A stretch of 64,000 bases of DNA, taken from assembly GCA_019188255.1 (NCBI GenBank), contig JAETXT010000007.1, forward strand, positions 558,001 to 622,000, in the 5' to 3' direction. Shown here one piece after another: positions 13,964 through 23,839 of the stretch (position 1 is the first letter of the stretch; every line of letters starts with the position of its first letter). The notes under the pieces were generated by a model. That model did no database searches, was not told where the DNA came from, and saw only the letters and a list, made by a program, of their open reading frames with translations. A program made the translations under genes and the position numbers. The stretch is from Verticillium longisporum. Taxonomy: Eukaryota > Ascomycota > Sordariomycetes > Glomerellales > Plectosphaerellaceae.

Positions 13964-14858
13964 ATCTGCCTGCTTGTATGGACCATACGTTTCTGAACCC
14001 GATCCGCTGGCACTGCTAGACATGGAACGAACCAGAGGACACGGGGACAAAGGATAATCACCACACAAACCACACACCCTTGACACAAATGCCCCACGTT
14101 ACTTTCTTACCCGTCACACTTTTGATATGGCTGGACTCGACATCCGATCCGCCAGTACTCCCAAAATTATACGTTTTAACGAATCAAACCAAAAAGGCTG
14201 GCCGTTTTCCAAAAGCAAAAAAAGCCGGCACGACACCAGCGACACCCACACGTTTGATCCCCTTGGATCACATTCACCAATTTGTATCTACCACGAACCT
14301 TGGACACCTGGACCGGACCAATGGATTTCATCTGCGGAGTTCTTTTTCTAGTCCACCACCCATTCCCTTGTGTCTTTTTGATATTGTATTCTTTTTTTAT
14401 CGGTGTATCTTGTCAGCGCGGAGTTTGGACATCTCTTCCGGAAAGATTCGGCCATGGGATGTTAACGGCCAACCAAACAAATGAAACGAAAGCGAAAGGG
14501 AAAGGCGCAGTAGGCGTTTTTTGGCATTCTGTTTTTATCCCCCTTGTGCTTTCACAGGAGGTGGGGAGGCGCCTTGTCGAACACAGATATATAACAGAGG
14601 TACACAGATGTATAACAGATATGTACAACGGATGTACAACAGAGATGAAAATAAAGATGTACGAGACGAGGTGTACAAACATGGAAAAGAGGCACCAGAA
14701 GGAGGCATCAGTTGTATCAATTTAGGTAAGAAACCTCTGTTATACATCTGTGTACATCTGTGTACCTGTTATACATCTATGTACATCTGTGTACCTGTTA
14801 TACATCTGTGTACATCTGTGTACCTGTTACAATACCTCTCCATGCGGCCGGCCCAGAG
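13964..14858. other. Convergent intergenic region with repeats
   Basis: This is the 3' flank shared by the Ran1-like kinase and the minus-strand MSM1 gene. No gene is seen. The distal part is filled by inverted and tandem repeats described separately; the rest looks like ordinary 3' untranslated sequence. Confidence 0.6.
14600..14830. repeat. 29-bp tandem repeat with an inverted copy
   Basis: Three 29-bp units starting CTGTTATACATCTGTGTAC lie at 14737-14765, 14766-14794 (one A for G change) and 14795-14823, with a 7-bp partial unit to 14830. Some 120 bp away, 14600-14618 is an exact reverse complement of 19 bp of the unit, and related diverged copies continue to about 14650. A transcript crossing this region, such as the 3' end of MSM1, could fold into a long hairpin. 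Confidence 0.85.
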
Positions 14859-16788
14859 CTACTCCGTCGCCACGGCCGGCGGGAAGAGGCCCGTCCACTT
14901 GCCCCGCGGCAGCGGCGCCGCTTCCTTGCGCGCCCCGTACTCGACGTCGCCGCCAAACGTCGCATAGGCAAAGGTCCGCCGCGCGGGCTGCACGCCGAGA
15001 ATGTCCAGCATCTCGCCCATCTTGCCGGGCATGAACGGCTGCAGCACGAGGCCGGCGACGCGCAGGGCCTCGGCGGCGTGGAACACAATCTCGTTGCGCG
15101 CCGCGTCCGAGGGCACCTTTGTCTTGTCCCACGGCGCGCTGTCGGCGATGAACCGGTTGGCCTCGACGAGCAGCGTCATGGCCGCCTTGATGGCCGTGCT
15201 CGGGTTGAGGTCCGTCTCCATGGCGGCGGCCATGAGCCTGGGCGTCTCGTCGACGAGGGCTGCGAGGCGGCGCAGCGGGGCCTGCGGTGCGTCAGCAGAT
15301 GCCTCGGTCGAAGCCCGGGTCCCGGCCCCACGCGCCGCCTGCTGGTCCCGCGCCCAGCGGACGGCGTCGGCGACGTGCCACTTGGTGCTGCGCGTGATGC
15401 GGCTGAGGGCGTTGCCGAGGGTCCACTGCAGGTCCTTCTCGTAGCGCGCAAAGATGAAGCGGTTCTCGTAGTCGGCGTCGTTCTCGAGGCCGCCGTCGCG
15501 CAGCATAACGTAGCGCATCGTGTCGAGGTCCCAGCGCTCAATGGCCTGGAAGGGGTTGACGACGTTGCCGACCGACTTTGACATTTTCTTCTTGCCGAGG
15601 GTCCAGTGGGCGTGGCTCAGCAGCTGCTTGGGCGGCGGCAGGCCGACGGCGAGCAGCAGGGCGGGCCAGTAGACGCCGTGGAAGCGCACAATGTCCTTGC
15701 CGATGACGTGGACGTCGGCGGGCCAGCCGCCGCGGTGCTCGTCACCCGGGGCCCAGGCGGGGAAGCCGGCCTTGGTGAGGTAGTTGATGAGGGCGTCGAC
15801 CCAGACGTAGATGGTCTGCGAGGGGTCGTCGGGCACGCGGATGCCCCAGTCGAGGCGGGTCACGGGCCGCGAGATGGACAGGTCCTCGAGGTTGTGGCGC
15901 ACCCAGCTGACGACCTCGTTCATGCGCGCGCGCGGCACGATCCAGTCGGGATTGTCGTCGTAGAACTGCAGCAGCCTGTCGCGCATGGCCTTCATGCGGA
16001 AGTGGTAGTTTTTTTCCTCGGTCCACTCGACCTCGCTGCCCGTGGCGATCGAGGCCATGATGGTGCGGCCCGTTTGGGGCACGACGGCGCGCTCGACCTC
16101 GTCCTCGGCGTAGAAGCACTCGTCGCTGACGCAGTACCAGCCGCTGTGGGTCGACTCGTAGATGTGGCCGCCGGCGCGCAGCAGGTGCCAGAAGTGCTGC
16201 ACGGCCTCCACGTGGTCGGCGTCGGTGGTGCGCACGAAAAAGTCATTGTCGATGCCGCAGGCGGCGGCGAGCTGGCGGAACTTGTCGGCGTTGCTGTCGC
16301 AGAAGGCCTTGGGCGGGATGCCCTGCTTGGCGGCGGCGCGCTGCACCTTCATGCCGTGCTCGTCGGTGCCCGTGCAGTAGAGGGCGTCGCGGCCGCGCAG
16401 CGTCTGCCAGCGCTTGAGGCTGTCGGCGAGGATCATGGTGTACATGTGGCCGACATGGGGGGCTGTCTGGCTGTCAGCGGGGAGATCTGCCACGGTCTGG
16501 CGTCGCAAGACGTCACATACAGGCATTGACGTAGAAGATGGGCGACGTCACGTAGAAGGGCTTCGCGTGGGCACCGCTGCTGCTGCTGCTGGCACTGGTA
16601 CTGCTGCTGCTGGCACTCCTGTCGCTGGCGCTGCTGCTGCTGCTGCTGCCGCTGCTGCTGCCGCTGCTGCTTCCACTGCTGCTTCGGCGTATCTGGCCAT
16701 GGTGACAAGACGGGCAGACCCAGCCGGAGCGTGTCGTCTGTGATGGGCGACGTAGAGGCAGACGGGCAGCAAGACGTATCGGCCTCAT
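14859..16788 (-). CDS. MSM1: Mitochondrial methionyl-tRNA synthetase
   Basis: Class I aminoacyl-tRNA synthetase charging tRNA-Met for mitochondrial translation. Exons (minus) are 16788-16521 and 16462-14859; the 58-nt intron 16463-16520 (GTATGT...CAG) interrupts the signature, giving FYVNA + SPHVGH once spliced. The model totals 623 residues. The class I HIGH motif is PHVGH at about residues 91-95 and KMSKS is KKMSKS at about 381-386. The N-terminus from ATG 16788 is Arg-rich with few acids (MRPIRLAARLPLRR), typical of a mitochondrial presequence, followed by a Ser-rich linker encoded by a CTG/CTC-type microsatellite. The single cytosolic-type enzyme would lack such a leader. The start is the first ATG giving the presequence; an in-frame GAT/ATC upstream codon stretch exists but has no ATG. 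Confidence 0.93.
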
Positions 16789-17337
16789 GATGGCATACGA
16801 AGCCAACCAATCCAATGTGATGGTGCCGAAGTGAAGTGAAGGTGATGAAGCCGAAGACGAGGGGAGAGAGTTGTCAGGGGAAAGGGGAAGGTGATGGATG
16901 CTGCTGAAGCTGAGCAGGAGCGACGAGACGATCACAGTGTTTGGCTCGTCGAGTGATTCTGATTACTGTGCAAGCTCTTATCCTTATCTACGCGACCCCA
17001 CCAACTTTCGCTCCTCCGAGCTGTCCAAGGCTGCTTCTTCACAGCTGCCCATTGCAAGCCATTGAGAGCTGTCACTGATACAAAGCTGTCTCTTGCAGAG
17101 CCATTGCAGAGCATTGCAGAGCATTGCAGAGCATTGCAGAGCATTGCAGAGCATTGCAGAGCATTGCAGAGCATTGCAGAGCATTGCAGAGCATTGCAGA
17201 GTATTGCAGAGCATTGCAGAGCATTGCAGAGCATTGCAGAGCATTGCAGAGCATTGCATAGCCAGAGAGCTGTCGCTGATACAGACCACACACCGGCTAC
17301 CTCGACGATCCAGTGTTACCTTGCTTCATCCGCCGCC
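16789..17337. promoter_or_regulatory. Divergent promoter region of MSM1 and the NTF2-like gene
   Basis: 549 bp between two divergent start codons. The half next to the NTF2-like gene is occupied by the 10-bp tandem array at 17101-17260; the remainder has no recognised element. Confidence 0.6.
17101..17260. repeat. 16-copy 10-bp tandem array GCATTGCAGA
   Basis: Sixteen uninterrupted decamers; copies 1 (CCATTGCAGA), 11 (GTATTGCAGA) and 16 (GCATTGCATA) differ by one base, the rest are identical. The array ends 77 bp before the start codon at 17338. It is bracketed by near-identical 19-bp direct repeats, GAGAGCTGTCACTGATACA at 17064-17082 and the same with one A-to-G change at 17265-17283. The 10-bp period is close to one turn of B-DNA. 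Confidence 0.97.
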
Positions 17338-18055
17338 ATGTCGCTCCCCACGCGCGAGGTCCAGATCAAGCAGGCCAGCGACAGTACGTCCCTCCTCCCT
17401 CTGTCTGATGCTGCCAGAGCTGTCAGAGCTGTCGAATGCTGCCACAGCTGTAGATGCTGCCACAGCTGTAGATGCTGCCACAGCTGTAGATGCTGCCAGA
17501 GCTGACAAGCCAGCCGCCAAAATCTTCGTCGACGCCTACTACGACGCCCTCAACCGCCGCAAGCCCTCCGCCATCGCCGCCTTCTACACAACCGCCTCGA
17601 CCTCCTACGCCTCGCACCCGCCCGACCTCTCCATCAACGGCCTGCCCCTCACCGACCCAGCCGCCTACGCCCGCCTCCTCGACGACCACTACCACGAGGC
17701 GCCCCTCCCCGGCGTGCCGGCCCCCAAGGCCTCTTCCTCCTCCTCCTCGTCAGCCGCCTCGACGACGCCCCTCGTGCGCCTCGAGCTCGAGTCGTTCGAC
17801 GCCCACGTCGTCAACCCCGACTACGTCGTCGCCGCGCCCCCCGGCATCGCCGACACGCCCGACAAGACGGGCGCCAAGTGCAGCGTCCTCGTCCAGGTCA
17901 CGGGCCGCCTCTACTACGGACGCGGCCGCGAGGCTGCCGCCAAGACGTTCAACGAGGTCTTTGTGCTCGTGCCCAACTGGGACACCTTTGGCCGGAACGC
18001 GCCCAAGGGGGCCCGCCGCTGGCTCATTTCGAGCCAGAACTTTCGCTCTCTGTAG
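17338..18055 (+). CDS. NTF2-like mRNA export factor (Mtr2/NXT1 type)
   Basis: NTF2-fold protein resembling the small partner (Mtr2/p15-NXT1) of the mRNA export receptor Mex67/NXF1 at the nuclear pore. The start has a strong context (GCCGCCATGT) at 17338. Exon 1 is 17338-17383 (MSLPTREVQIKQASD), followed by a GTACGT donor. The acceptor is ambiguous: CAG|CT sites at 17447, 17465 and 17483 and GAG|CT at 17501 are all in the same phase, because an 18-bp repeat separates them. The protein is therefore 217 to 199 residues. Recognisable features are the core helix KIFVDAYYDALNRRKPSAIAAF, a Ser-rich loop near codons 17740-17765, and the conserved C-terminal FNEVFVLVPNW...GARRWLISSQNFRSL pattern. It could be another NTF2-like family member, but the length and C-terminus fit the export factor. 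Confidence 0.75.
17436..17489. repeat. Three 18-bp tandem repeats inside intron 1
   Basis: Units ATGCTGCCACAGCTGTAG at 17436-17453, 17454-17471 and 17472-17489, followed by a diverged partial copy. Each carries a CAG that can serve as a 3' splice site. Read as coding sequence in the downstream frame each unit would add six residues (AATAVD). Confidence 0.95.
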
Positions 18056-18355
18056 CTGTTTTCTGCTTATAGCTACATTTGGTGTGGCTGCATTGCCAGC
18101 CTGTAGCTGGTCGGGGAGGGCTCAGGGATGGGCGTTTGGGATCGGCATGGGCAGAGCATGCAAGGCGTTTGGCAGTTCGTGCTCTGCTATAGACCGGAAA
18201 GTTCACGGCTGCATTGATTCACATGACATTTATCATTTTCAACAGACCATCGTTCTCATGACTTGAGTAAGGCTCGTGACATGATACCGAACCCCTAAAG
18301 CATCCCAAGGCAGCAGACCCAAGCGTCAGACCCAAGCATCAGACCCAAGCACCCA
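18056..18355. other. Short convergent intergenic region
   Basis: 300 bp between the stop codons of the NTF2-like gene and RAM2. A small tandem repeat of CAGACCCAAGCRT lies at about 18315-18350. No gene is seen. Confidence 0.6.
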
Positions 18356-20219
18356 CTACGCGAGCTGCGCCTTTCGATACCGCCAGTACCCCGCCCTCAC
18401 GGGATCCCACTTGTCCGCGAGCCGGTCCAGACACGTGGCCGCCTCGTCCGTCTCGCCCTTCTCCGCGTGCACGTCGGCCAGAAAGTCGAGCGCGTGGCTG
18501 CTCCGCACATCCTCGCCGTCCGCCTCGCCGACGCGCCACACGTACTCGACGGCCGTGCTCTCGACGCTCGCGAGCGGCCGGCCGCCCTTGACGAGCACGC
18601 CGCGGAGGTAGTTCCAGGGGGCCTGGTTCTGGGGCGCCAGGGCAATCTTGGCGCGGGCGTAGGCGATCTCGCGGTCGACGGTGGCCGCGGGCACGGCGGC
18701 GTCGGGCGCCGTGGCGTGGGCGCCGGTCGTCGAGGCGGCGGGGTCGCTGAAGACGACGAAGAAGCGGTGGCTCCAGGCCGAGTTGTTGCGGACGTCGTCC
18801 TCGATGAGCGTCTGCGTCGCCGCGAGCTCCTGCGCCGTCCAGAGGCCGAGCCGCCGCACGAGGTACTGCCGGTAGCTCCAGACGTGGTAGTTCTTCGTGT
18901 CCTCGGCGAGGATGAGCCGCAGGAAGTGCGACTCGTCGTGCGCGAGCTTCTTGACCGCCGTCGCGTCCGACCCGATGCGCGCGTGCACGTGGTCGAGCAG
19001 CAGCTGCCGGTGGTGCCAGATTTGGTAGTTCTTCAGGTGGTCGAGCGACACGCCGTTGAGCCAGGCAAACTCGTCGTCGAGCGGCAGGTCGAGCGCCTGG
19101 ATGATCCGGAACCGGTACAGCCACACCGTGTAGTGGGCCGGGTTCATCGCGATGACGTGCTCCGTCAGCCGGAGCGTGCGCGGGGAGTGCTCCTCGGCGG
19201 CCATGACGGCGCGCAGGTAGCTGATGACTTTGTTGTTCGTGTCAGTATTGGCTGCTGGGCGATCCCCAGGACGCCTTGTGCGGGCATTGGCAGTACATAC
19301 TCTCGGCATAGTGCTCCGGGTAGGCAATGGCAGCCAGCGACCCCTCGGGCTCATCCGACGACACGGGCACGACGTCATCCCAGTCCGGGTCGGTGGCGTA
19401 CGGCCCCATCTTCTCGCCATACAGCGCCTCCTTCAGCTCAGCCATGGTGCGGCGGCGCTGCCTCTCCTCGTCAATCTCGTCACGCGTCATCGGCGCGCGC
19501 GCCCTGCCGTCGGGTCCCAGCAGGCCGCTCTCGGCCAGCTCGCGCCTCTGGCGGAACCGGCGGTGCAGCGCCTCGAGGGCGGCGAGGCTCGCCTGCTTGC
19601 GCGTGCGCTCGGCGAACTGGTCGAGCGGGAGGTCGCCGACGTCGCGGCCGTGGCGGTCGGGGCCCCAGGCGTGCGTCTTTTGTCCGGCGGCGGCGCGGAG
19701 GCGGCGCGGCGGCAGCGATTCGCGGGCGGGCTGGTTCCAGAACTCGCGGTCGGCCTTGGGCGGCAGGTGGACCTGGCGCGCGGCGAGGCGGGGAGGAAGG
19801 CGGCGTTGGCCCAGGTCTGGCGCTCGGCGGGCGTGAGGGCGTCGAGGCCGAGCTGCTCGCGGCGGTGCTCGGCGGGGTTGGTTGCGTAGAAGCGGTGCCT
19901 GGTCTGCTCGTTGGCTGTTGTGGGCGGGGGTAGTGGTTCGTCTTTGGCTGGAGCGAGGGGGGAAGAGTCAGCAAAGGAGTCTGGAGAGCCGAGCAAGGGA
20001 AGCACAGTGATGAAGAGTCGGTGAATGGTGAATCGGAATGATTTGGCAGTGAGGGGGATTATATGTGACAAGCCTGAGCTGAGGGAGAATGAGGGTAGGC
20101 AGGATGCAGAGGAGGGGTCAGGCCGGGCTGCCCAGAACAATACGAGAACAATAGGAAATGGACATACTCTTCGTCTCGGCTTCCTTGGGTTTGGAGCCAA
20201 CCTTTGCCTTCGGTGGCAT
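18356..20219 (-). CDS. RAM2: Protein farnesyl/geranylgeranyltransferase type I alpha subunit (one frameshift)
   Basis: Shared alpha subunit of the cytosolic CaaX prenyltransferases that lipidate Ras- and Rho-type GTPases. Exons (minus): 20219-20168, 19947-19301, 19227-18356; introns of 220 and 73 nt, each with a CTGAC branch. Successive PPTA repeats are visible: NPAHYTVWLYRF, NYQIWHHRQ, NYHVWSYRQ, NNSAWSHRF, NQAPWNYLR. The alpha-subunit homology begins about residue 186 (MAELKEALYGEKMGPYATDPDW). Ahead of it lies an extension of about 185 residues, starting MPPKAKVGSKPKEAE, that yeast Ram2 lacks and I do not recognise. One extra C in the coding-strand CCCC at 19790-19793 is needed to join the extension to the rest and yields 523 residues. 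A shorter protein starting at ATG 19445 is also possible and would avoid the break. Confidence 0.88.
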
Positions 20220-20984
20220 GTCGTGTCGGAAGAGCGCAGGGGGAGGGGGCAGCGCCGATGGAGAGAGGGGTTGGCAAACCTGGTGTTGGGAGCTAGAGCT
20301 GTAGCACCTGGTGAGCTCAAGCTGGAGAGAATTGCTCAAACCAGAAGCCAGCGCCAGGGCCTGCCAGGGCCTGCCAGGGGCTTCCAGGGGCCGCCAGCCT
20401 TGCGGGGACCGCCAGCCTTGCGGGAACCGCCAGCCTTGTGGAGACCCAGAAAGGGCTCCGAACAATGACTTGGGCAGAACAATGACTTGGGCCGAACAAT
20501 TACTTGGGTCGAACAATCACATGCCCAAAGTGCCATACAAATCAATCAATAGTCATAACTTTCAATAGTCATACCTTCCAATAGTCATAACTTCCAAACA
20601 GCTTCTAGCCTGATGATTAAATGGATCTAACTGGGAACCGCAAGGTACGTCGTCTAAGCCCTCGACACGGCCGCTGGTCGAACCCCGCAATACTCCTCCC
20701 TCCCATGATAGCAATACAACAATAAAAATGCGAATGAATGCCTTCCTTGGCTTTGACCCTGTTTGGCCCAGTCCGCCCACCACCTGCCCCGTTTTCTTGA
20801 CGCCACATGAAAGGAATACTGTACACGCCCCCCCGGGCAGAGGCGAGTTCCCCCAACCCTCATGATGCGCCCTTTTGCTTCGTGTGTTTCGGTCGAGGCC
20901 GTCTCCCCTGCTGACTGGCTTTTTCTCCTTCTTCTTCTCCTTGGTCGGCGTCGTCGCCGTCGTCGTCGCTCCTTGGCACCCCCA
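20220..20984. repeat. Spacer between RAM2 and ERG12 with three unrelated short tandem arrays
   Basis: The RAM2 upstream region contains an 18-bp array (GCCAGCCTTGCGGGAACC-like, three copies, about 20393-20446), a 17-bp array (AACAATGACTTGGGCAG-like, three copies plus a partial one, about 20460-20520) and a 16-bp array (AATAGTCATAACTTCC-like, three copies, about 20550-20598). GCCAGGGCCT repeats sit near 20350-20390. The rest, to the ERG12 stop, is untranslated-looking. Confidence 0.8.
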
Positions 20985-22585
20985 TTACAGGCTCTCGACG
21001 CGCCAGAACTTCCAGCCCTCCCTCTCCCCCACGCCACCGTGCACGCCCACGAGCCGCTCGACGCCCACGTTGCCCTCGGCGTTGAGGAACTTCTCGAGGT
21101 CAATCTCCATGCCGCCCTCGTGGTCCTCGTCCATGCCGTTCTTGAGCACCGCCGGCCACAGCACGCCGACGCCGTCGCCGCCGAGCGTCGTCTCAAACTT
21201 GACGTAGCCCTCGTCGTCGAGCTGGCCGTGCAGCCGCTCGAGCCTGTCGGCCGGCGCCCCCGGCCGCAGCAGCGTGATCGAGCAGCCGCCGCCGCCGGCG
21301 CCCGTGAGTTTCGTCCACCCAATGTCGGCGTGGTCGACGAGCTCCCTGATGCGCTCGAGCCGCGGGTGCGACAGCCGAGCGCGTTCAGCAGGCCGTGGTT
21401 GATGGTCATGAGCTCGCCCACCTTGCGCAGGCTCTCCTCCTCCTCGCTGTCAAAGTCGTCGTCGTCGATCAGGCTCGTCACCGACTGCGTCACCTTGTCA
21501 ATGGCGTCGAGGATGCTGCCGACGAGCTTGGTGTGCGTGTCCTTCAGCTTGGCCACCTTGGCCACCTCGCGCGCCGTCGACTTGGACTGCTTCGTGTCGA
21601 TGAGGAGCAGCGGCAGCTCGGGAAAGTCCCACAGCGGCCGCACGACGGGCGGCTTCGTGTAGTCGGGACGCTGGTACACGACGGCCTTGCCCTGCGTCGA
21701 CACGGTGTTGTCGACGCCCGACGGGTTGCCGTGGATGCATAATTCGTAGACAAAGGCCCAGCGGTTGATGCGTTCAATCTGCAGCCGCGCCTCGTCCGGC
21801 GGTTGGTCGGGGTGGGGGCCCGACAGCGTGCGCAGCTGCAGCAGCAGCGCCGTCGCCACGCACACGGCGATGGAGGCGCTGCTGCCGAGGCCGGCGCCGA
21901 TCGGGATGGTCGAGCGTAGCGTGTAGAGACAGCCGGGGAACGACTGGTGGCCGAGGGACAGGAAGAGGTAGAGGAAGCCCGAGGCCGCATTCTGGTGCAC
22001 CTTGCGCAGCTCTTCGGGCTTGTCGGGCGAGATTCCGACGAGGTGCGGCTGCATGGCCTCGACGAGCTCGTGGTCGAGGTCCGTGACGAGGCTGTAGTAG
22101 AACTTTTTCTTCTCGGGGCTGTGAAAGAGGGGCCATGGCAGGTCGTCAATGTTCCATGTGTGTTCGAGATCGATGTCGGGGAAGCGTAGGGAGACGGTTC
22201 TCCTGGATTTAGAGAGCGAGGTGACGAGGAGGTAGGATCGCATCGAGATGGCGGCAGCGATGGCGGCCTGAAGGAGGGGGGCAGGCAGGTTTGGTTAGCA
22301 AAGTAGGTCGACAAGACGCTGGTTCGACAGAGACCAGAGACGCACCTTGCCGTGAACGACGGCGTGCTCACCACAGACGATGACCTTGCCCGGCGCAGAG
22401 ACCATGAAGGCGGGGGCCATGGGGCTCGAGGCCTTGCGGTTCATCTTTTGTCGATGCGACAGGGCGCCGTTGCCGTTAGTCATGCCGTTGCCATTGCCGT
22501 TGCCGTTGCCGTTGACATAGACCGCGCCGCCAGCGCCATTGAGGCCTTCAACCGTATTTCTCATGTCGGGGAATCGCACAGCCAT
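20985..22585 (-). CDS. ERG12: Mevalonate kinase (one frameshift)
   Basis: GHMP-family kinase that phosphorylates mevalonate in the isoprenoid/ergosterol pathway, a cytosolic or peroxisomal step. Exons (minus): 22585-22346 and 22267-20985; the 78-nt intron 22268-22345 splits after HAVVHGK. Motifs: N-terminal SAPGKVIVCGEHAVVHGK, the ATP-binding PIGAGLGSSAS at about residues 202-212, HGNPSGVDNTV, and after the break LTGAGGGGCSITLL. The frame is lost after GLLNALG: the coding strand reads GGCTGTCGC where GGCCTGTCGC is needed (near 21374). With one extra C the model gives 507 residues, ending EGWKFWRVESL at TAA 20985-20987. A GGCAAC microsatellite encodes an (NG)n run near residue 25. The start is uncertain: ATG 22585 is chosen, ATG 22564 is the next. 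Fungal mevalonate kinases are about this length. Confidence 0.93.
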
Positions 22586-23588
22586 GTACCGCGGTCGTGT
22601 TTGCAGAAGGCTCCACGCAGAGGAGTGTTGTCGAGGGTTCCGTTGGGGCGTACAGGACGGAGCGAAAGGCCGATGGGATGAGTTGGTGGACAAGGAGATG
22701 GATTTCCGAATTAGGGGGGGGTGGAGGAACGGTCACGGGGCTATCATGTACCATGCATGTACTAAGAGCGAACCAGAGGGCCAATTGAAACAGCGAGGGG
22801 GTGGATGAAAGCCGGCAGAAACCCCAGGAAACGAAGGAAAACGACTGACGTCTTTGTTGGAAAGAGGGGAAGACTGGACTTGGAATGCAGGCCCAAAAGA
22901 GGAGGGTATCAGCCAAGGTTCGGTCGGTTGGTGCGGAGAGTTGGGACAGCAGGAAAAGGAACATGAGAAAGGTTCACGCGTCCATGACGAGGCCGTCGCG
23001 CCGCAGCAGGAGGCGTAGAGGTAGAGGATGCAGGGATGCAGTGCAGCAGCAGGTACAGCAGCAGGTACAGCAGCAGGTACACGTACAGCGGCGCTGCAAA
23101 CGCAGTGACAGGTCCGGCCAGCGCCAAAGCATGGAGATGTGGGCGCTAGCTGCACTGTACCTCCTACCAGGTAGGTACCTTGGGTACTTTATTAGGTACC
23201 TACATAGTACCTTAGGTGCAGGGTGGGTAATACAGATAATCTCATTAGACGAGGCCATTTCGTTCATCAAGAAGCCTTCTCCATTTTTCCTAGTTCTTTG
23301 CTAGTCCCTTGGTCACATCCCAGACCAGATGGAGACTCCAGAATCTGGACTAGAGCACAGGTTAACACAGGCCCCTATCGACCCAGCCTGCTGTGTAACG
23401 TCCAGCGAAATCATCGAGCCAGCTGTTAGCGTCGGTATCGATCAAGACGGCGTCAGTCTTCACGCCCCCCCCCCCCAGACAAGTCATGCAGCGCAGCCAG
23501 CGAGTCCTGCTATGTAATGTGCTGCCCACTGCTGTCTGAGCGAAGACTCGGCCAGCCACGGGAAATCTCTGGGGCCTTCCCTAACGTA

Positions 23589-23839
23589 CAGTGGGGAGAC
23601 GAAACGAACGACGGATTGCCGTTATGAAAAAATACTGATTTAACTTTCAAAACACTTATCTAAAATAAATAAAATAGCTATTCGTAATCTAAGTAATAGA
23701 CGCTATAGATTCAGTAAAGTTCTACTCGTATTATTAGAATCATTATTTATAGTGATCTATAGAGTTAGTAATAGAGGTAAGAAAACTATGTGTTTTCGTG
23801 TGGGAACGGAAATCCGTCGTTTTTTTGGTCGCATGACTG
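23589..23839. mobile_element. MITE-like element, Tc1/mariner type (candidate)
   Basis: A 251-bp AT-rich segment bounded by imperfect inverted repeats: 27 of 35 terminal positions match between the left end (CAGTGGGG...) and the reverse complement of the right end (CAGTCATG...), including an identical ACGACGGATT core and CCGTT. A TA dinucleotide flanks each end (23587-23588 and 23840-23841), as expected of the TA target duplication of Tc1/mariner/pogo elements. There is no coding capacity. Its A+T content is far above the surroundings. Confidence 0.7.

Noticed and set aside
15606..16529. 307-codon plus-strand frame
   Set aside because: Antisense to the MSM1 coding sequence with Val/Gly/Ala-rich composition typical of a shadow frame.
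17093..17440. Plus-strand frame reading through the GCATTGCAGA array into the NTF2-like gene
   Set aside because: It has no ATG at its start, passes over the well-placed ATG 17338 in another frame, and is open only because of repeats.
18467..19933. 488-codon plus-strand frame
   Set aside because: Exactly antisense to RAM2; its residues are the GC-rich shadow of well-conserved prenyltransferase codons and show no motif.
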